A stretch of DNA of 64,000 nt. Origin: Brucella tritici (GTDB lineage Bacteria; Pseudomonadota; Alphaproteobacteria; Rhizobiales; Rhizobiaceae). Positions 1 through 10,212 of this stretch are shown here, piece by piece. The stretch covers positions 62,001-126,000 of the forward strand of contig NZ_WBWA01000010.1 of the NCBI RefSeq assembly GCF_008932295.1, given 5' to 3'. The position numbers and the translations under genes are program-made. Position 1 is the stretch's first letter. Every line of letters begins with the position of its first letter. Below the pieces are notes generated by a model that saw nothing but the letters and a program-made list of their open reading frames with translations, did no database searches and was not told the origin of the DNA.

Positions 1-38
1 ATGTGGTTCTCGGTCGCAATTTCTATGCGATCAGCCAT
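1..38 (-). CDS. 5' end of an unidentified gene, cut by the window edge
   Basis: Reading leftward, an ATG at 38-36 lies one base beyond the stop of the CoA-transferase gene and is preceded by GGAGG at a good distance. It opens a frame reading MADRIEIATENH up to the window edge. The tight spacing suggests translation in the same operon as the CoA-transferase. Only 12 codons are visible, so no function can be assigned. An acyl-CoA metabolic enzyme such as an enoyl-CoA hydratase would fit the context, but that is a guess. Confidence 0.5.
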   Translation of the reverse strand, partial: MADRIEIATENH

Positions 39-39
39 C

Positions 40-1641
40 TCACGCCTCCAGCTTTCGCGCAGGCTTTTGCGGCAATTCAAGTCCAATCGGCTCTTCGCGG
101 AACAGCGCCTCGTCCATGATCTTGAGCTGATCGGAAACGATCAGCGGAAACTCAGCCTGATCGAGAATATGCGCCTGCAAATCCACACCCGGCGCGATCT
201 CGGTGAGCACGATGCCTTCCGGCGTCAGCTTCATCACAGCGCGTTCCGTAACATAGGTGATGTCCTGTCCCTGCGCGACACTGCGCGGACCAGAGAAGGT
301 GACGTGCTCAACCTCATTAACGAGCTTTTTGAGCTTGCCTTCCTTCTCGATCACCAGCTTGCCGTCTGCAACGGAGAGCTTGGCCCCTGCATTGAACATG
401 CCGGAGAAGACAATCTTCTTGGCCCTTGCAGTAATATCGACAAAGCCGCCAGCGCCAGCAGTCACATGCGGACGGAATGACAGTTTCGACACATTGACCG
501 AGCCGTCGCGTCCGATCTCAAGGAAGGACAAAAGCGAGGCATCGAAGCCTGCACCCTGAAAATAGGTGAACTGATAGGGTGATGGCATATAAGCATCAGC
601 ATTCGACGCACAGCCAAAGGCAAAATCCAGTAGCGGCACGCCGCCAACTGCACCCTGCTCGATCACCCAGGTCACTGCACCATGCAGACCCTCTTCGAGC
701 AAAATGCGCGGCACATTGGCGGAAATGCCGAAGCCAAGATTGACCGCACTTCCTGCCTGCAATTCCTGCGCCACGCGCCGCGCAATCGCCTTTTGAATAT
801 TGAATTCGGCCAAGCGGAACGTATCAAGCGGGCGGAAAATTTCACCCGAAATCGCCGGATCATAAAGCGTCTGCGTTGTCTGCTTCTGGTCCGGATCGAC
901 CACGATATAATCGACCAGAACGCCCGGCACCCGTACATCATGCGGCTTCAGCGTGCCTTCCTTGGCGATGCGTTTCACCTGCGCAATGACGATGCCGCCA
1001 TTGTTGCGCGCGGCCAGCGCCTGATCGAGACCGCCGAGATAAGCGCCTTCATGCTCATAGGTGAGATTGCCACGTTCATCCGCCGTCGTGGCGCGAATGA
1101 TCGCCACTTGCGGCACGATATTGGGGAAATAGAGCCAATCCTCACCTTCAAAACTGACCTGCTTCACCACCGGTTCCTGCCCGGCCTTGTCATTCATCGC
1201 CGTGCCCTGACGCTTGGGATCAACGAAGGTATCAAGCCCCACCTTGGTCAGCACGCCGGGGCGCTTGGCAGCCGCTTCGCGATGCATATCGAACAAAATG
1301 CCCGACGGGATATTATAGGCCGGAATCTCATTATTGGTGATCATCTGCCAGATCAGCGGCGGCTCGGCACTGGACGGGCCCGACGGATAGGAACCGCCAA
1401 TGATCTTCTTCAATAATCCCGGCTTGGCGATGTAATCGACGCCCTTGATGCCGCTCATATCGCCCGCTGCGATCGGATGCAGCGTGGTGATATTTTTGGG
1501 ATGGCCGGTTTCGTCAAACCGCTCGCCAATAGCTTTCAGCGTCAGATCAGGACAACCAAGACCGCTTGATGAGGAGACGGAAACGACAGCGTTGTCGGGG
1601 ATGAGTGCAGCCGCTTCCGCAGCCGAAATATGCTTGTTCAT
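40..1641 (-). CDS. Acyl-CoA:acetate/3-ketoacid CoA-transferase (YdiF-like)
   Basis: This 533-residue protein has the length and layout of the single-chain class I CoA-transferases (YdiF/propionate CoA-transferase type), with an alpha-like N-terminal half and a beta-like C-terminal half. The segment VIEQGAVGGVP near residues 326-336 matches the family's active-site region, and E328 would be the glutamate that forms the thioester with CoA. Such enzymes move CoA between short-chain acids and so activate them for catabolism. The gene starts 5 bases after the Gfo/Idh dehydrogenase gene and is followed at once by another start codon, so it is probably part of a leftward operon under the LacI-type regulator. 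The true substrate cannot be read from the sequence. Confidence 0.88.
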   Translation of the reverse strand: MNKHISAAEAAALIPDNAVVSVSSSSGLGCPDLTLKAIGERFDETGHPKNITTLHPIAAGDMSGIKGVDYIAKPGLLKKIIGGSYPSGPSSAEPPLIWQMITNNEIPAYNIPSGILFDMHREAAAKRPGVLTKVGLDTFVDPKRQGTAMNDKAGQEPVVKQVSFEGEDWLYFPNIVPQVAIIRATTADERGNLTYEHEGAYLGGLDQALAARNNGGIVIAQVKRIAKEGTLKPHDVRVPGVLVDYIVVDPDQKQTTQTLYDPAISGEIFRPLDTFRLAEFNIQKAIARRVAQELQAGSAVNLGFGISANVPRILLEEGLHGAVTWVIEQGAVGGVPLLDFAFGCASNADAYMPSPYQFTYFQGAGFDASLLSFLEIGRDGSVNVSKLSFRPHVTAGAGGFVDITARAKKIVFSGMFNAGAKLSVADGKLVIEKEGKLKKLVNEVEHVTFSGPRSVAQGQDITYVTERAVMKLTPEGIVLTEIAPGVDLQAHILDQAEFPLIVSDQLKIMDEALFREEPIGLELPQKPARKLEA

Positions 1642-1646
1642 GGTGT

Positions 1647-3694
<2,048 letters not shown>

Positions 3695-3723
3695 GACCTG
3701 CTCCGGTTTCGATTATTGATTTA

Positions 3724-3739
3724 ATTGGAACGTTCCAAT
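3724..3739. promoter_or_regulatory. Perfect palindromic operator, probably for the LacI-type regulator
   Basis: The 16-base sequence ATTGGAACGTTCCAAT is a perfect palindrome with the central CG typical of LacI-family operators. It lies 30 bases upstream of the regulator's start codon, a position suited to autorepression. A second copy of the core is at 3888-3905. Confidence 0.75.
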
Positions 3740-3887
3740 ACTGTCAAGACCCAACTGAAAAGCCGTCACATGCCTTGAGTTTGCCACAATTCAAGCCCGT
3801 TTTCGGCGCACCTTTTCTCCAAAACTCGTATTTCTTTCTAAAACTGCCTCAAATCACACTTTTGCCACAATTTTTGACCGGATTGCC

Positions 3888-3905
3888 ATTTGGAACGTTC
3901 TAAAT
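3888..3905. promoter_or_regulatory. Second LacI-type operator overlapping the DUF993 promoter
   Basis: ATTTGGAACGTTCTAAAT is an 18-base palindrome with one mismatched pair, sharing the core TGGAACGTTC with the site at 3724-3739. It lies 37 bases upstream of the DUF993 start codon. A TTGACC hexamer at 3874-3879 would act as the -35 box, with a -10 box inside the operator, so a bound repressor would block the promoter. The promoter assignment is weaker than the operator. Confidence 0.7.
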
Positions 3906-3942
3906 TAAAAATCGGATATTCAAGCGGAGGAACGATACGGGC

Positions 3943-5112
3943 ATGAGCAACCATCAAGTGACATTGCCGGATGGCAACGGAAGCCTGAGTTTCTACACGC
4001 TGATCGGGACACCAACCTCACGTCCGGCAAACCCGCCGCAGTTCAATCGCATCGCCTATGCGGCAGCGCATGTGGTTTCCGATCCGCTGAAAGATGCCCG
4101 CCCATGGAACGACCCGGCCATAGACTGGGATGCGACCATGGCTTTCCGGCATCATCTGTGGAGCCTCGGCTTCAAGATCGCGGAAGCGATGGATACGTCA
4201 CAGCGCGGCATGGGACTGAACTGGGCGGGCGCGCAGGAACTGATCCGCCGCTCGCTGGCAGACAGCAAGACCGTAGCAGGCGCTGATCTGGCCTCTGGCG
4301 CCGGCACAGATCATCTCGATCCGGCAGAGGCAAAAAGCCTGGATGACGTTATCAAGGCTTATGAGACACAGGCCGGGTTCATCGAGAAACAAGGCGGACG
4401 CTTCATCCTGATGGCAAGCCGCGCACTGGCGCGCATTGCGAGATCGCCGGACGATTACGCCAAGGTTTATGGCCGGATTCTCGGCCAGGCCCGCGAAAAG
4501 GTCGTGCTGCACTGGCTGGGCGATATGTTCGATCCGCAGCTTAAAGGCTATTGGGGTTCGGAAAATTTCGACAATGCACTTGATACGGTGATCGGCATCA
4601 TTGAAGCCAATCGCGACAAGGTGGACGGCATCAAGATTTCACTGCTGGAAGAGCGCTACGAGATCGCACTGCGCGACCGCCTGCCGGAAGGCGTGCTCTG
4701 TTTCACGGGCGATGATTTCAACTATGCGCCGCTGATCGAAGGCGACGGAAACAAGCATAGCCATGCCCTGCTCGGCATTTTCGATGCGGTCGCACCGCAG
4801 GCGTCCAGCGCGCTTGCGGCACTGGCAGCAGGCGATAATGCCCGCTTCCGCGCGATCATCGAGCCGACCGTGCCGCTATCGCGAAAAATCTTTGAAGCAC
4901 CGACGCAGTATTACAAGGCGGGCGTTGTGTTTCTGGCCTGGCTGAACGATCACCAGAACCATTTCACCATGCCCGCCGGAATGCAGTCGGCACGCGGTAT
5001 TTTGCATTACGCCGACATTTTCCGCCTTGCCGATCGGGCCAATGTGCTCGACCGGCCGGACGTCGCCATAAGCCGCATGAGAAAGCTTCTGGCTATCCAT
5101 GGCATAACCTAA
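3943..5112 (+). CDS. DUF993 family protein, dihydrodipicolinate-synthase-like
   Basis: This 389-residue protein matches DUF993, a family with a predicted TIM-barrel fold related to the DapA/N-acetylneuraminate lyase group. Recognisable stretches are MGLNWAGAQELIRRS near residue 90 and KVDGIKISLLEERYE near residue 225; the latter carries a lysine in a position like the Schiff-base lysine of DapA enzymes. A GCGGAGG ribosome site lies 12 bases before the ATG. It is transcribed away from the LacI regulator and probably controlled by it. Its reaction is not established; a retro-aldol step on a dehydrogenated sugar or cyclitol acid would fit the adjacent Gfo/Idh dehydrogenase. Confidence 0.8.
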   Translation: MSNHQVTLPDGNGSLSFYTLIGTPTSRPANPPQFNRIAYAAAHVVSDPLKDARPWNDPAIDWDATMAFRHHLWSLGFKIAEAMDTSQRGMGLNWAGAQELIRRSLADSKTVAGADLASGAGTDHLDPAEAKSLDDVIKAYETQAGFIEKQGGRFILMASRALARIARSPDDYAKVYGRILGQAREKVVLHWLGDMFDPQLKGYWGSENFDNALDTVIGIIEANRDKVDGIKISLLEERYEIALRDRLPEGVLCFTGDDFNYAPLIEGDGNKHSHALLGIFDAVAPQASSALAALAAGDNARFRAIIEPTVPLSRKIFEAPTQYYKAGVVFLAWLNDHQNHFTMPAGMQSARGILHYADIFRLADRANVLDRPDVAISRMRKLLAIHGIT

Positions 5113-5154
5113 AGACAGGCGGTGGTCAGTTTCTGCGCATGCCTTTATGAATAA

Positions 5155-6177
5155 TCATCGCCAGCCAAGAGCCGGTGCAACGTGCTTGAGGATCGACTCG
5201 ATCACATGCGCATTGTACTCCACCCCAAGCTGGTTTGGCACGGTGAGAAGCAGCGTGTCGGCTTCGGCAATCGCCTCATCCCTGGCCAGCTCCTCGATGA
5301 GCCTGTCAGGTTCGGCAGCATAAGACCGCCCGAAGACAGCCCGCAGATCTTCCTCGATATAGCCGATGGAATCCTGCTCGTTGCTTCCGCCACCAAAATA
5401 GGCCCGGTCTCGATCATCGACCAGCGCGAAGATGCTGCGGCTCACCGAAACACGCGGTGTGCGCGTATGTCCGGCTTCCTTCCAGGCTTCACGATAGGCG
5501 CGGATCTGCTTGGCCTGCTGGATATGCAAAGGCTCACCTGACTCGTCCTTCTTCAGGGTCGAGCTTTGCAGATTCATGCCAAGCTTTGCCGCCCAGATGG
5601 CCGTCGCATCCGAAGCCGCGCCCCACCAGATACGATCCCGAAGACCTTCCGAATGCGGCTCGATGCGCAGCAGACCGGGAGGGTTCGGAAACATCGGACG
5701 CGGATTTGGCTGGGCAAAGCCTTGCCCCTTCAGCGCTTCGAAGAACACCTCGCCATGCTGGCGCCCCATATCGGCATCGGTCTTGCCCTCTTCCGGCGCA
5801 TAACCAAAATAACGCCAGCCATCGATCACCTGTTCCGGCGAGCCGCGGCTGATACCAAGTTGCAGGCGCCCCTTGGAAATCAAATCCGCGGCGCTGGCGT
5901 CCTCGACCATATAGAACGGATTTTCATATCGCATGTCGATGACGGCGGTGCCGATCTCGATTTTGCTCGTCCTAGCGCCAATGGCTGCGAGCAGCGGAAA
6001 CGGCGACGCAAGCTGGCGCGCAAAATGGTGCACGCGGAAATAGGCGCCATCCGCGCCCAGCTCCTCGGCGGCAACAGCAAGGTCTATCGACTGCAGAAGC
6101 GCGTCGCTGGCGGAACGGGTTCCCGATTGCGGCGATGGCGACCAATGGCCAAAGGAAAGAAAGCCGATTTTCTTCAT
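5155..6177 (-). CDS. LLM-class (luciferase-like) flavin-dependent oxidoreductase
   Basis: The 340-residue product starts MKKIGFLSFGHW, the usual beginning of bacterial luciferase-like TIM-barrel monooxygenases, and shows GADGAYFRVHHFARQ (about residues 42-56) and GRLQLGISRGSP (about residues 103-114), typical of the F420/FMN-binding barrel. A longer frame would start at 6222, but AGGGA sits upstream of the ATG at 6175-6177 and the homologous N-terminus begins there. The gene is convergent with the DUF993 gene and divergent from the ABC binding-protein gene. The 302-base divergent gap holds a strong palindrome at 6253-6273 that may be its operator. Substrate unknown. Confidence 0.88.
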   Translation of the reverse strand: MKKIGFLSFGHWSPSPQSGTRSASDALLQSIDLAVAAEELGADGAYFRVHHFARQLASPFPLLAAIGARTSKIEIGTAVIDMRYENPFYMVEDASAADLISKGRLQLGISRGSPEQVIDGWRYFGYAPEEGKTDADMGRQHGEVFFEALKGQGFAQPNPRPMFPNPPGLLRIEPHSEGLRDRIWWGAASDATAIWAAKLGMNLQSSTLKKDESGEPLHIQQAKQIRAYREAWKEAGHTRTPRVSVSRSIFALVDDRDRAYFGGGSNEQDSIGYIEEDLRAVFGRSYAAEPDRLIEELARDEAIAEADTLLLTVPNQLGVEYNAHVIESILKHVAPALGWR

Positions 6178-6252
6178 GATGAGGTTCCCTGATTGCGGGC
6201 AAAAAACAAATGTTATCGCCAAATATGGCAGTGCGCAGCCGAATTGAAAGGG

Positions 6253-6273
6253 CGCTGAACACAGTGTTCAGCG
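6253..6273. promoter_or_regulatory. Perfect inverted repeat, probable TetR-type operator
   Basis: Ten-base arms CGCTGAACAC and GTGTTCAGCG flank one central A, giving a perfect 21-base inverted repeat between the monooxygenase gene (start 6177) and the ABC binding-protein gene (start 6480). Size and symmetry resemble operators of TetR/AcrR-family repressors. No such regulator gene lies in the window, so the binding protein would be encoded elsewhere. Confidence 0.55.
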
Positions 6274-6479
6274 TTTGCGTTCCAGTCGCTTTTTGTTGCA
6301 GGCATATCGCGCTCAAACCGAAAAGGTTGCCCGATAGGTTTGCCGACACTTTGCCCCGCACGTTGACAGTCTATCCGGACCCGATTAAGCCTCAAATCTG
6401 GCGGATAAACCTTCAATCTGAGGTTATTGGAGAAAAGGTGTTTGCCGACAAGCAACGCACCAAAACAGGGGAGATTTTC

Positions 6480-7433
6480 ATGCGTTCTATGCTTCTGGCC
6501 TTGCTGGCCGCAACGGCCATTGCCACCTCGGCACAGGCAAAAGACGTCACCGTCGCCGTAACCGCCATTGTTGAACATCCGGCCCTCGACGCCGCACGCG
6601 ACGGCGTGAAGGATGCACTGGCCGAAGCCGGCTACAAGGAAGGCGAAAACCTCAAATTCGTCTATCAGTCCGCACAGGGCAACCCGGCAACCGCCGCACA
6701 GATCGCCCGCCAGTTCGTCGGCGAAGCTCCAGATGTGATCGTTCCGATCTCCACGCCGTCGGCACAGGCTGTCGTTTCGGCCACCCGTGATATTCCGGTC
6801 GTCTTCACCGCCGTTTCCGATCCAGTCGGCGCGCAGCTCGTCAAGGACATGACGAAGCCCGGCGGCAACGTGACCGGCCTTTCCGATATGTCGCCAGTGG
6901 CAGAGCATATCAAGCTCATCAAGGAAGTGATGCCGAACATCAAGAAGCTCGGCTATCTCTACAATTCCGGCGAAACCAATTCCGTGTCGCTTCTGGCCGC
7001 ACTGAAGGAAGCCGCCTCCGCTGAAGGCATCGAAATCGTTGAATCGGCAGCCACCAAGTCGGCTGAAGTTCAGGGTGCAGCGCGCGCGCTCGTCGGCCGC
7101 GCGGATGCCATGTATGTTCCGACCGACAACACCATCGTTTCGGCTCTGGAAAGCGCCGTCGGCGTTGCCGAGGAAAGCAAGCTGCCGCTCTTCACCGCTG
7201 ATACGGACTCTGTCAAGCGTGGTGCACTGGCTGCACTCGGCTTCAACTATTACGATGTCGGCAAGCAGACCGGCGCCGTCGTGGTGAAGATTCTCAAGGG
7301 TGAAAAGCCGGGCGATATTCCGGTCGACATTGCCAAGGGCACCGATCTCGTCATCAATCTCGGCGCTGCCAAGAAGATGGGCGTCGAATTCCCGCAGGCT
7401 GTTATCGACCGCGCGACCAGCAAGATCGACTAA
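6480..7433 (+). CDS. ABC transporter substrate-binding protein (TrpX-like, PF04392 type)
   Basis: The 317-residue product begins with a clear signal peptide (MRSMLLALLAATAIATSAQA, cut before KD) and continues as a type I periplasmic binding protein of the PF04392 family. Recognisable segments are VPISTPSAQAVVSATRDIPV and AVSDPVGAQLV in the N-terminal lobe and DNTIVSALESAV in the C-terminal lobe. This family includes TrpX, which supplies aromatic amino acids to a branched-chain-type permease. The frame is open back to 6210, but the signal peptide fixes the ATG at 6480. A strong terminator follows at 7451-7479. The matching permease and ATPase genes lie about 1.9 kb downstream, beyond an FAD oxidoreductase gene. 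Confidence 0.9.
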   Translation: MRSMLLALLAATAIATSAQAKDVTVAVTAIVEHPALDAARDGVKDALAEAGYKEGENLKFVYQSAQGNPATAAQIARQFVGEAPDVIVPISTPSAQAVVSATRDIPVVFTAVSDPVGAQLVKDMTKPGGNVTGLSDMSPVAEHIKLIKEVMPNIKKLGYLYNSGETNSVSLLAALKEAASAEGIEIVESAATKSAEVQGAARALVGRADAMYVPTDNTIVSALESAVGVAEESKLPLFTADTDSVKRGALAALGFNYYDVGKQTGAVVVKILKGEKPGDIPVDIAKGTDLVINLGAAKKMGVEFPQAVIDRATSKID

Positions 7434-7450
7434 AACTTTCGACATGAATG

Positions 7451-7479
7451 AAAAAGGCGGGGTCGGTCCCCGCCTTTTT
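7451..7479 (+). terminator. Rho-independent terminator after the binding-protein gene
   Basis: Perfect 12-base arms AAAAAGGCGGGG and CCCCGCCTTTTT with a 5-base loop end in a T run. It lies 17 bases past the stop codon and should separate this gene from the downstream oxidoreductase and permease genes. Confidence 0.9.
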
Positions 7480-7482
7480 CTT

Positions 7483-7586
7483 TAGAGCGCGTTTCGATCT
7501 GATTGAATCAGATCCGCATTCTAAAGTCTTCTATTTGAAGCATAATCTTATCGATCCTCGTTCCACTCCGGTCGGATTATGCTCTA
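7483..7586. repeat. Intergenic palindromic mosaic element
   Basis: A 104-base block is bounded by TAGAGC and GCTCTA and contains an inner inverted repeat, GATCTGATT and AATCAGATC with one base between them (7496-7514). The same TAGAGC/GCTCTA ends occur in the elements at 31930 and 63413, so this belongs to the dispersed repeat family of the window. It separates the terminator from the FAD oxidoreductase gene. Confidence 0.6.
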
Positions 7587-7626
7587 GAACACCCGTGAGA
7601 GATGTTCCAAACCTGGATTATGTGAA

Positions 7627-8946
7627 ATGCCCGCGATTCGCATCCTTCCCGCTGACGACAACACCAATGGCTGGAGCAAGATATTGCCGGTTCGCGCGCC
7701 AAATGCGGCGCTCCAGGGCGGTATCAAGGCCGACTGGATCGTGCTCGGTGCGGGCTATGCGGGCGTCGCAGCCGCACGACGTCTGGCCGAGAACCGTCGC
7801 AGCGACCGGATTGCACTGATCGATGCGCAGGAAGTCGGAAAAGGGACTTCGGGCCGGGCTGCAGGCTTTGCCATTGATCTGCCGCATAATGTCAGCTCTT
7901 CGATGGAGGAACTGGCCAAGTCGCACAGCTACCGCGCATTGGCGCGTGCCGCCATCGATCATCTAAAACAGCAGATCGACCAGCATGGTATCGACTGCGA
8001 CTGGCGGCAGGATGGAAAGTTTCACGCTGCGGTTTCCGATCAGGGTGTGCGCGACGTTCTTGAACCCACCGTCAAGGAGCTGGAACGCCTCAAGGAGCCC
8101 TTCGACTGGCTTGAAGGTGATGCTCTGGTCAGACGGCTCGGGACAAGCCATTTCAAGGCTGCCATCTTCACCTATGGTACCTCGCTTCTGAACCCGGCTG
8201 CCCTGGTGCGTGGCCTCGCCGACAGCCTGCCGGATAACGTCACGCTTTATGAAAACTCCGCTGTCACCAAAATCGATTACGGCGAGCGCATCCACATCAC
8301 GACGGCAAAGGGCAGTATTGAGGCTCCTGCCATGATCCTGACGGTCAATGGATTTGGCGAGCAATTCGGTTTTTTCAGACGAAAGCTCCTGAACTTTGCA
8401 GCCCATGCCAGCCTGAGCCGTCGGCTTACCGACGAGGAATACAGGGCCATCGGCGAAATCGCCCCATGGGGCCTGACACCCGCCAACTCCTTTTCCGGCA
8501 TCACCATGCGCCTGACCTCTGACCGGCGCATTCTGGTGCGGCAGAACGTACATTTCTGCCCGTCGCTCCGCCAGTCGGATGCGCGCCGTGAAACGGTCAA
8601 GCGCGAGCACAAGCGGCTGTTCGATGAACGTTTCCCGATGCTGCCCGATGTGGATATGGAGCACACTTGGACGGGTTTCATTTGCCTGTCGCGCAATGGC
8701 GCTCCGGGGTTCGGACAGATTGCGAAGAATGTTTTTACGTCACTCTGTCAGAACGGTGTCGGCATCACAAAAGGAACCATTGGCGGCATACTTGCCGCCG
8801 ACATGGCCTGCGATATCGACAATCCGCTGATCGACGATATGCTGAAGCTCGGTAGCCCGACAGAGCTGCCTCCACGGCCTTTTCTCGACATTGGAGTGCG
8901 TGCGCGATTTGCCTGGGAGCTGTGGCGTGCGCGCGGCGAAGTGTGA
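7627..8946 (+). CDS. FAD-dependent oxidoreductase (DadA/glycine-oxidase type)
   Basis: This 439-residue flavoprotein has a dinucleotide-binding GxGxxG motif (VLGAGYAGVAAA, about residues 39-50), an FAD-contact acidic residue after the second strand (ALIDA), and a C-terminal GVGITKGTIGG segment typical of DAO-family amine and amino-acid oxidases. Substrate candidates are amino acids or polyamine derivatives. It sits alone between the binding-protein gene and the permease/ATPase genes of one ABC transporter, with a terminator and repeat upstream and a 381-base gap downstream. The position suggests either insertion into an older operon or a functional link to the imported compound. Confidence 0.85.
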   Translation: MPAIRILPADDNTNGWSKILPVRAPNAALQGGIKADWIVLGAGYAGVAAARRLAENRRSDRIALIDAQEVGKGTSGRAAGFAIDLPHNVSSSMEELAKSHSYRALARAAIDHLKQQIDQHGIDCDWRQDGKFHAAVSDQGVRDVLEPTVKELERLKEPFDWLEGDALVRRLGTSHFKAAIFTYGTSLLNPAALVRGLADSLPDNVTLYENSAVTKIDYGERIHITTAKGSIEAPAMILTVNGFGEQFGFFRRKLLNFAAHASLSRRLTDEEYRAIGEIAPWGLTPANSFSGITMRLTSDRRILVRQNVHFCPSLRQSDARRETVKREHKRLFDERFPMLPDVDMEHTWTGFICLSRNGAPGFGQIAKNVFTSLCQNGVGITKGTIGGILAADMACDIDNPLIDDMLKLGSPTELPPRPFLDIGVRARFAWELWRARGEV

Positions 8947-9327
8947 CCGAAATCAACTTAGCCAAATGTTGTAGAAGGCCCACAGAATGGTGCTTTTTGG
9001 CGCATTTATAGCGATAATGCTTGCGTGCAGCCGCTTTTTGCGTTGTATCCCGAAAACGATATGACAAGAACAACCGTAATCAGTACGGCAAATATAATTT
9101 GGAGTGATTTTTGCGACCGGCTGGAGCAAATTCACTTCGGGCATAAAACCGGGGAAATGTTTCAGGTGACAGGCTCACCGGAAGCGAACTCAGAACAAAA
9201 CCGGTCGTGACTGAAGCTGGCCGCGTGGAATGGCCGGGATTTCCGGTTTCCACAACGCCGATGATCGATGCCGCGCTGAAGCGGCGATCTTTCATTTTGG
9301 TCGCGGCGAGAAACAAGGAATGACATT
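8947..9327. other. 381-base gap with no recognisable gene
   Basis: Between the FAD oxidoreductase and the permease gene I see no convincing coding frame, RNA gene or terminator. The only relevant element is the ribosome site AAGGA just before the GTG of the permease gene at its right end. A promoter for the permease-ATPase pair must lie here or in the oxidoreductase gene. The length fits a degraded remnant left when the transporter operon was split. Confidence 0.5.
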
Positions 9328-10212
9328 GTGAGTCAGATCGCCTTCTGGGGTGCGGTCGAATTGGGCCTCGTCTTCGCATTTGTAGCCATCGGCGTCTATC
9401 TGGCGTTCCGCGTCCTCGATTTCCCCGATCTGACGGTTGACGGTTCGTTCCCGCTGGGCGCTGCCGTAACCGGCGTGCTGATCCTTGCAGGCATGAATGC
9501 CTGGCTGGCTGCTGCCATCGCCATGGTTGCCGGTGCGGCCGCCGGGCTTGTGACCGCCACGCTGAATGTGCGTTTCAAGATCCTCAATCTTCTCGCATCC
9601 ATCCTGACCATGATCGCGCTGTTCTCCGTCAATCTGCGCGTGATGGGACGCCCCAATATCGCGCTCATCAATCAGGACACCATGCTGACGCCGTTCTTCG
9701 GTCACGGCATTCCCGAATATTATGTACGTCCGCTGTTCCTCTTCGTTCTGGTCGCCATCGCGGTGTTTGTCGTCTGGCGCTTTCTGGAAAGCGATATGGG
9801 TCTTGCCATGCGTGCGACCGGTGCCAATCCGAGAATGGCGCGCGCGCAGGGCGTTCGCACCGACCGGCAGATCTATCTCGGCATGGCGCTTTCAAACGCA
9901 CTGGTGGCTCTCGGCGGCTCGCTCTTCGCACAGACAAACGGCTTTGCCGATGTGACTTCCGGCGTGGGCACCATCGTGGTTGGCCTTGCAGCGGTTATCA
10001 TCGGTGAAACGCTGTTGCGCAGCCGCTTCATTCTGGTGATCCTGATTGGCTGTGTGCTTGGCTCTATCATCTATCGTATCGCCATCCAGCTAGCGCTTTC
10101 GAACGGCGACGTTATTGGCCTGCAGGCGTCCGATCTCAACATCGCGACCGCCCTTCTCGTCACCTTCGCCCTGATATTGCCGCGCCTGCGTCGCGGAGGA
10201 GCATCAGCATGA
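9328..10212 (+). CDS. ABC transporter permease (branched-chain/TrpY type)
   Basis: This 294-residue membrane protein has about eight hydrophobic segments and the LAFRVLDFPDLTVDGSFPLG stretch (residues 25-44) typical of the PF02653 permeases that work with PF04392 binding proteins. The start is a GTG with AAGGA upstream. Its stop overlaps the ATPase start by four bases (ATGA), showing an operon. Together with the binding protein at 6480-7433 and the ATPase it should form an inner-membrane importer, probably for an aromatic amino acid or related compound. Confidence 0.9.
   Translation: MSQIAFWGAVELGLVFAFVAIGVYLAFRVLDFPDLTVDGSFPLGAAVTGVLILAGMNAWLAAAIAMVAGAAAGLVTATLNVRFKILNLLASILTMIALFSVNLRVMGRPNIALINQDTMLTPFFGHGIPEYYVRPLFLFVLVAIAVFVVWRFLESDMGLAMRATGANPRMARAQGVRTDRQIYLGMALSNALVALGGSLFAQTNGFADVTSGVGTIVVGLAAVIIGETLLRSRFILVILIGCVLGSIIYRIAIQLALSNGDVIGLQASDLNIATALLVTFALILPRLRRGGASA

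Noticed and set aside
6210..6479. Upstream extension of the ABC binding-protein frame
   Set aside because: The extension would place the signal peptide 90 residues inside the protein and would cover the palindrome at 6253.
6213..7445. 410-codon open frame on the minus strand opposite the ABC binding-protein gene
   Set aside because: It mirrors the codon pattern of a clear signal-peptide protein on the plus strand, is rich in unlikely compositions (H, D, G runs) and has no family resemblance.
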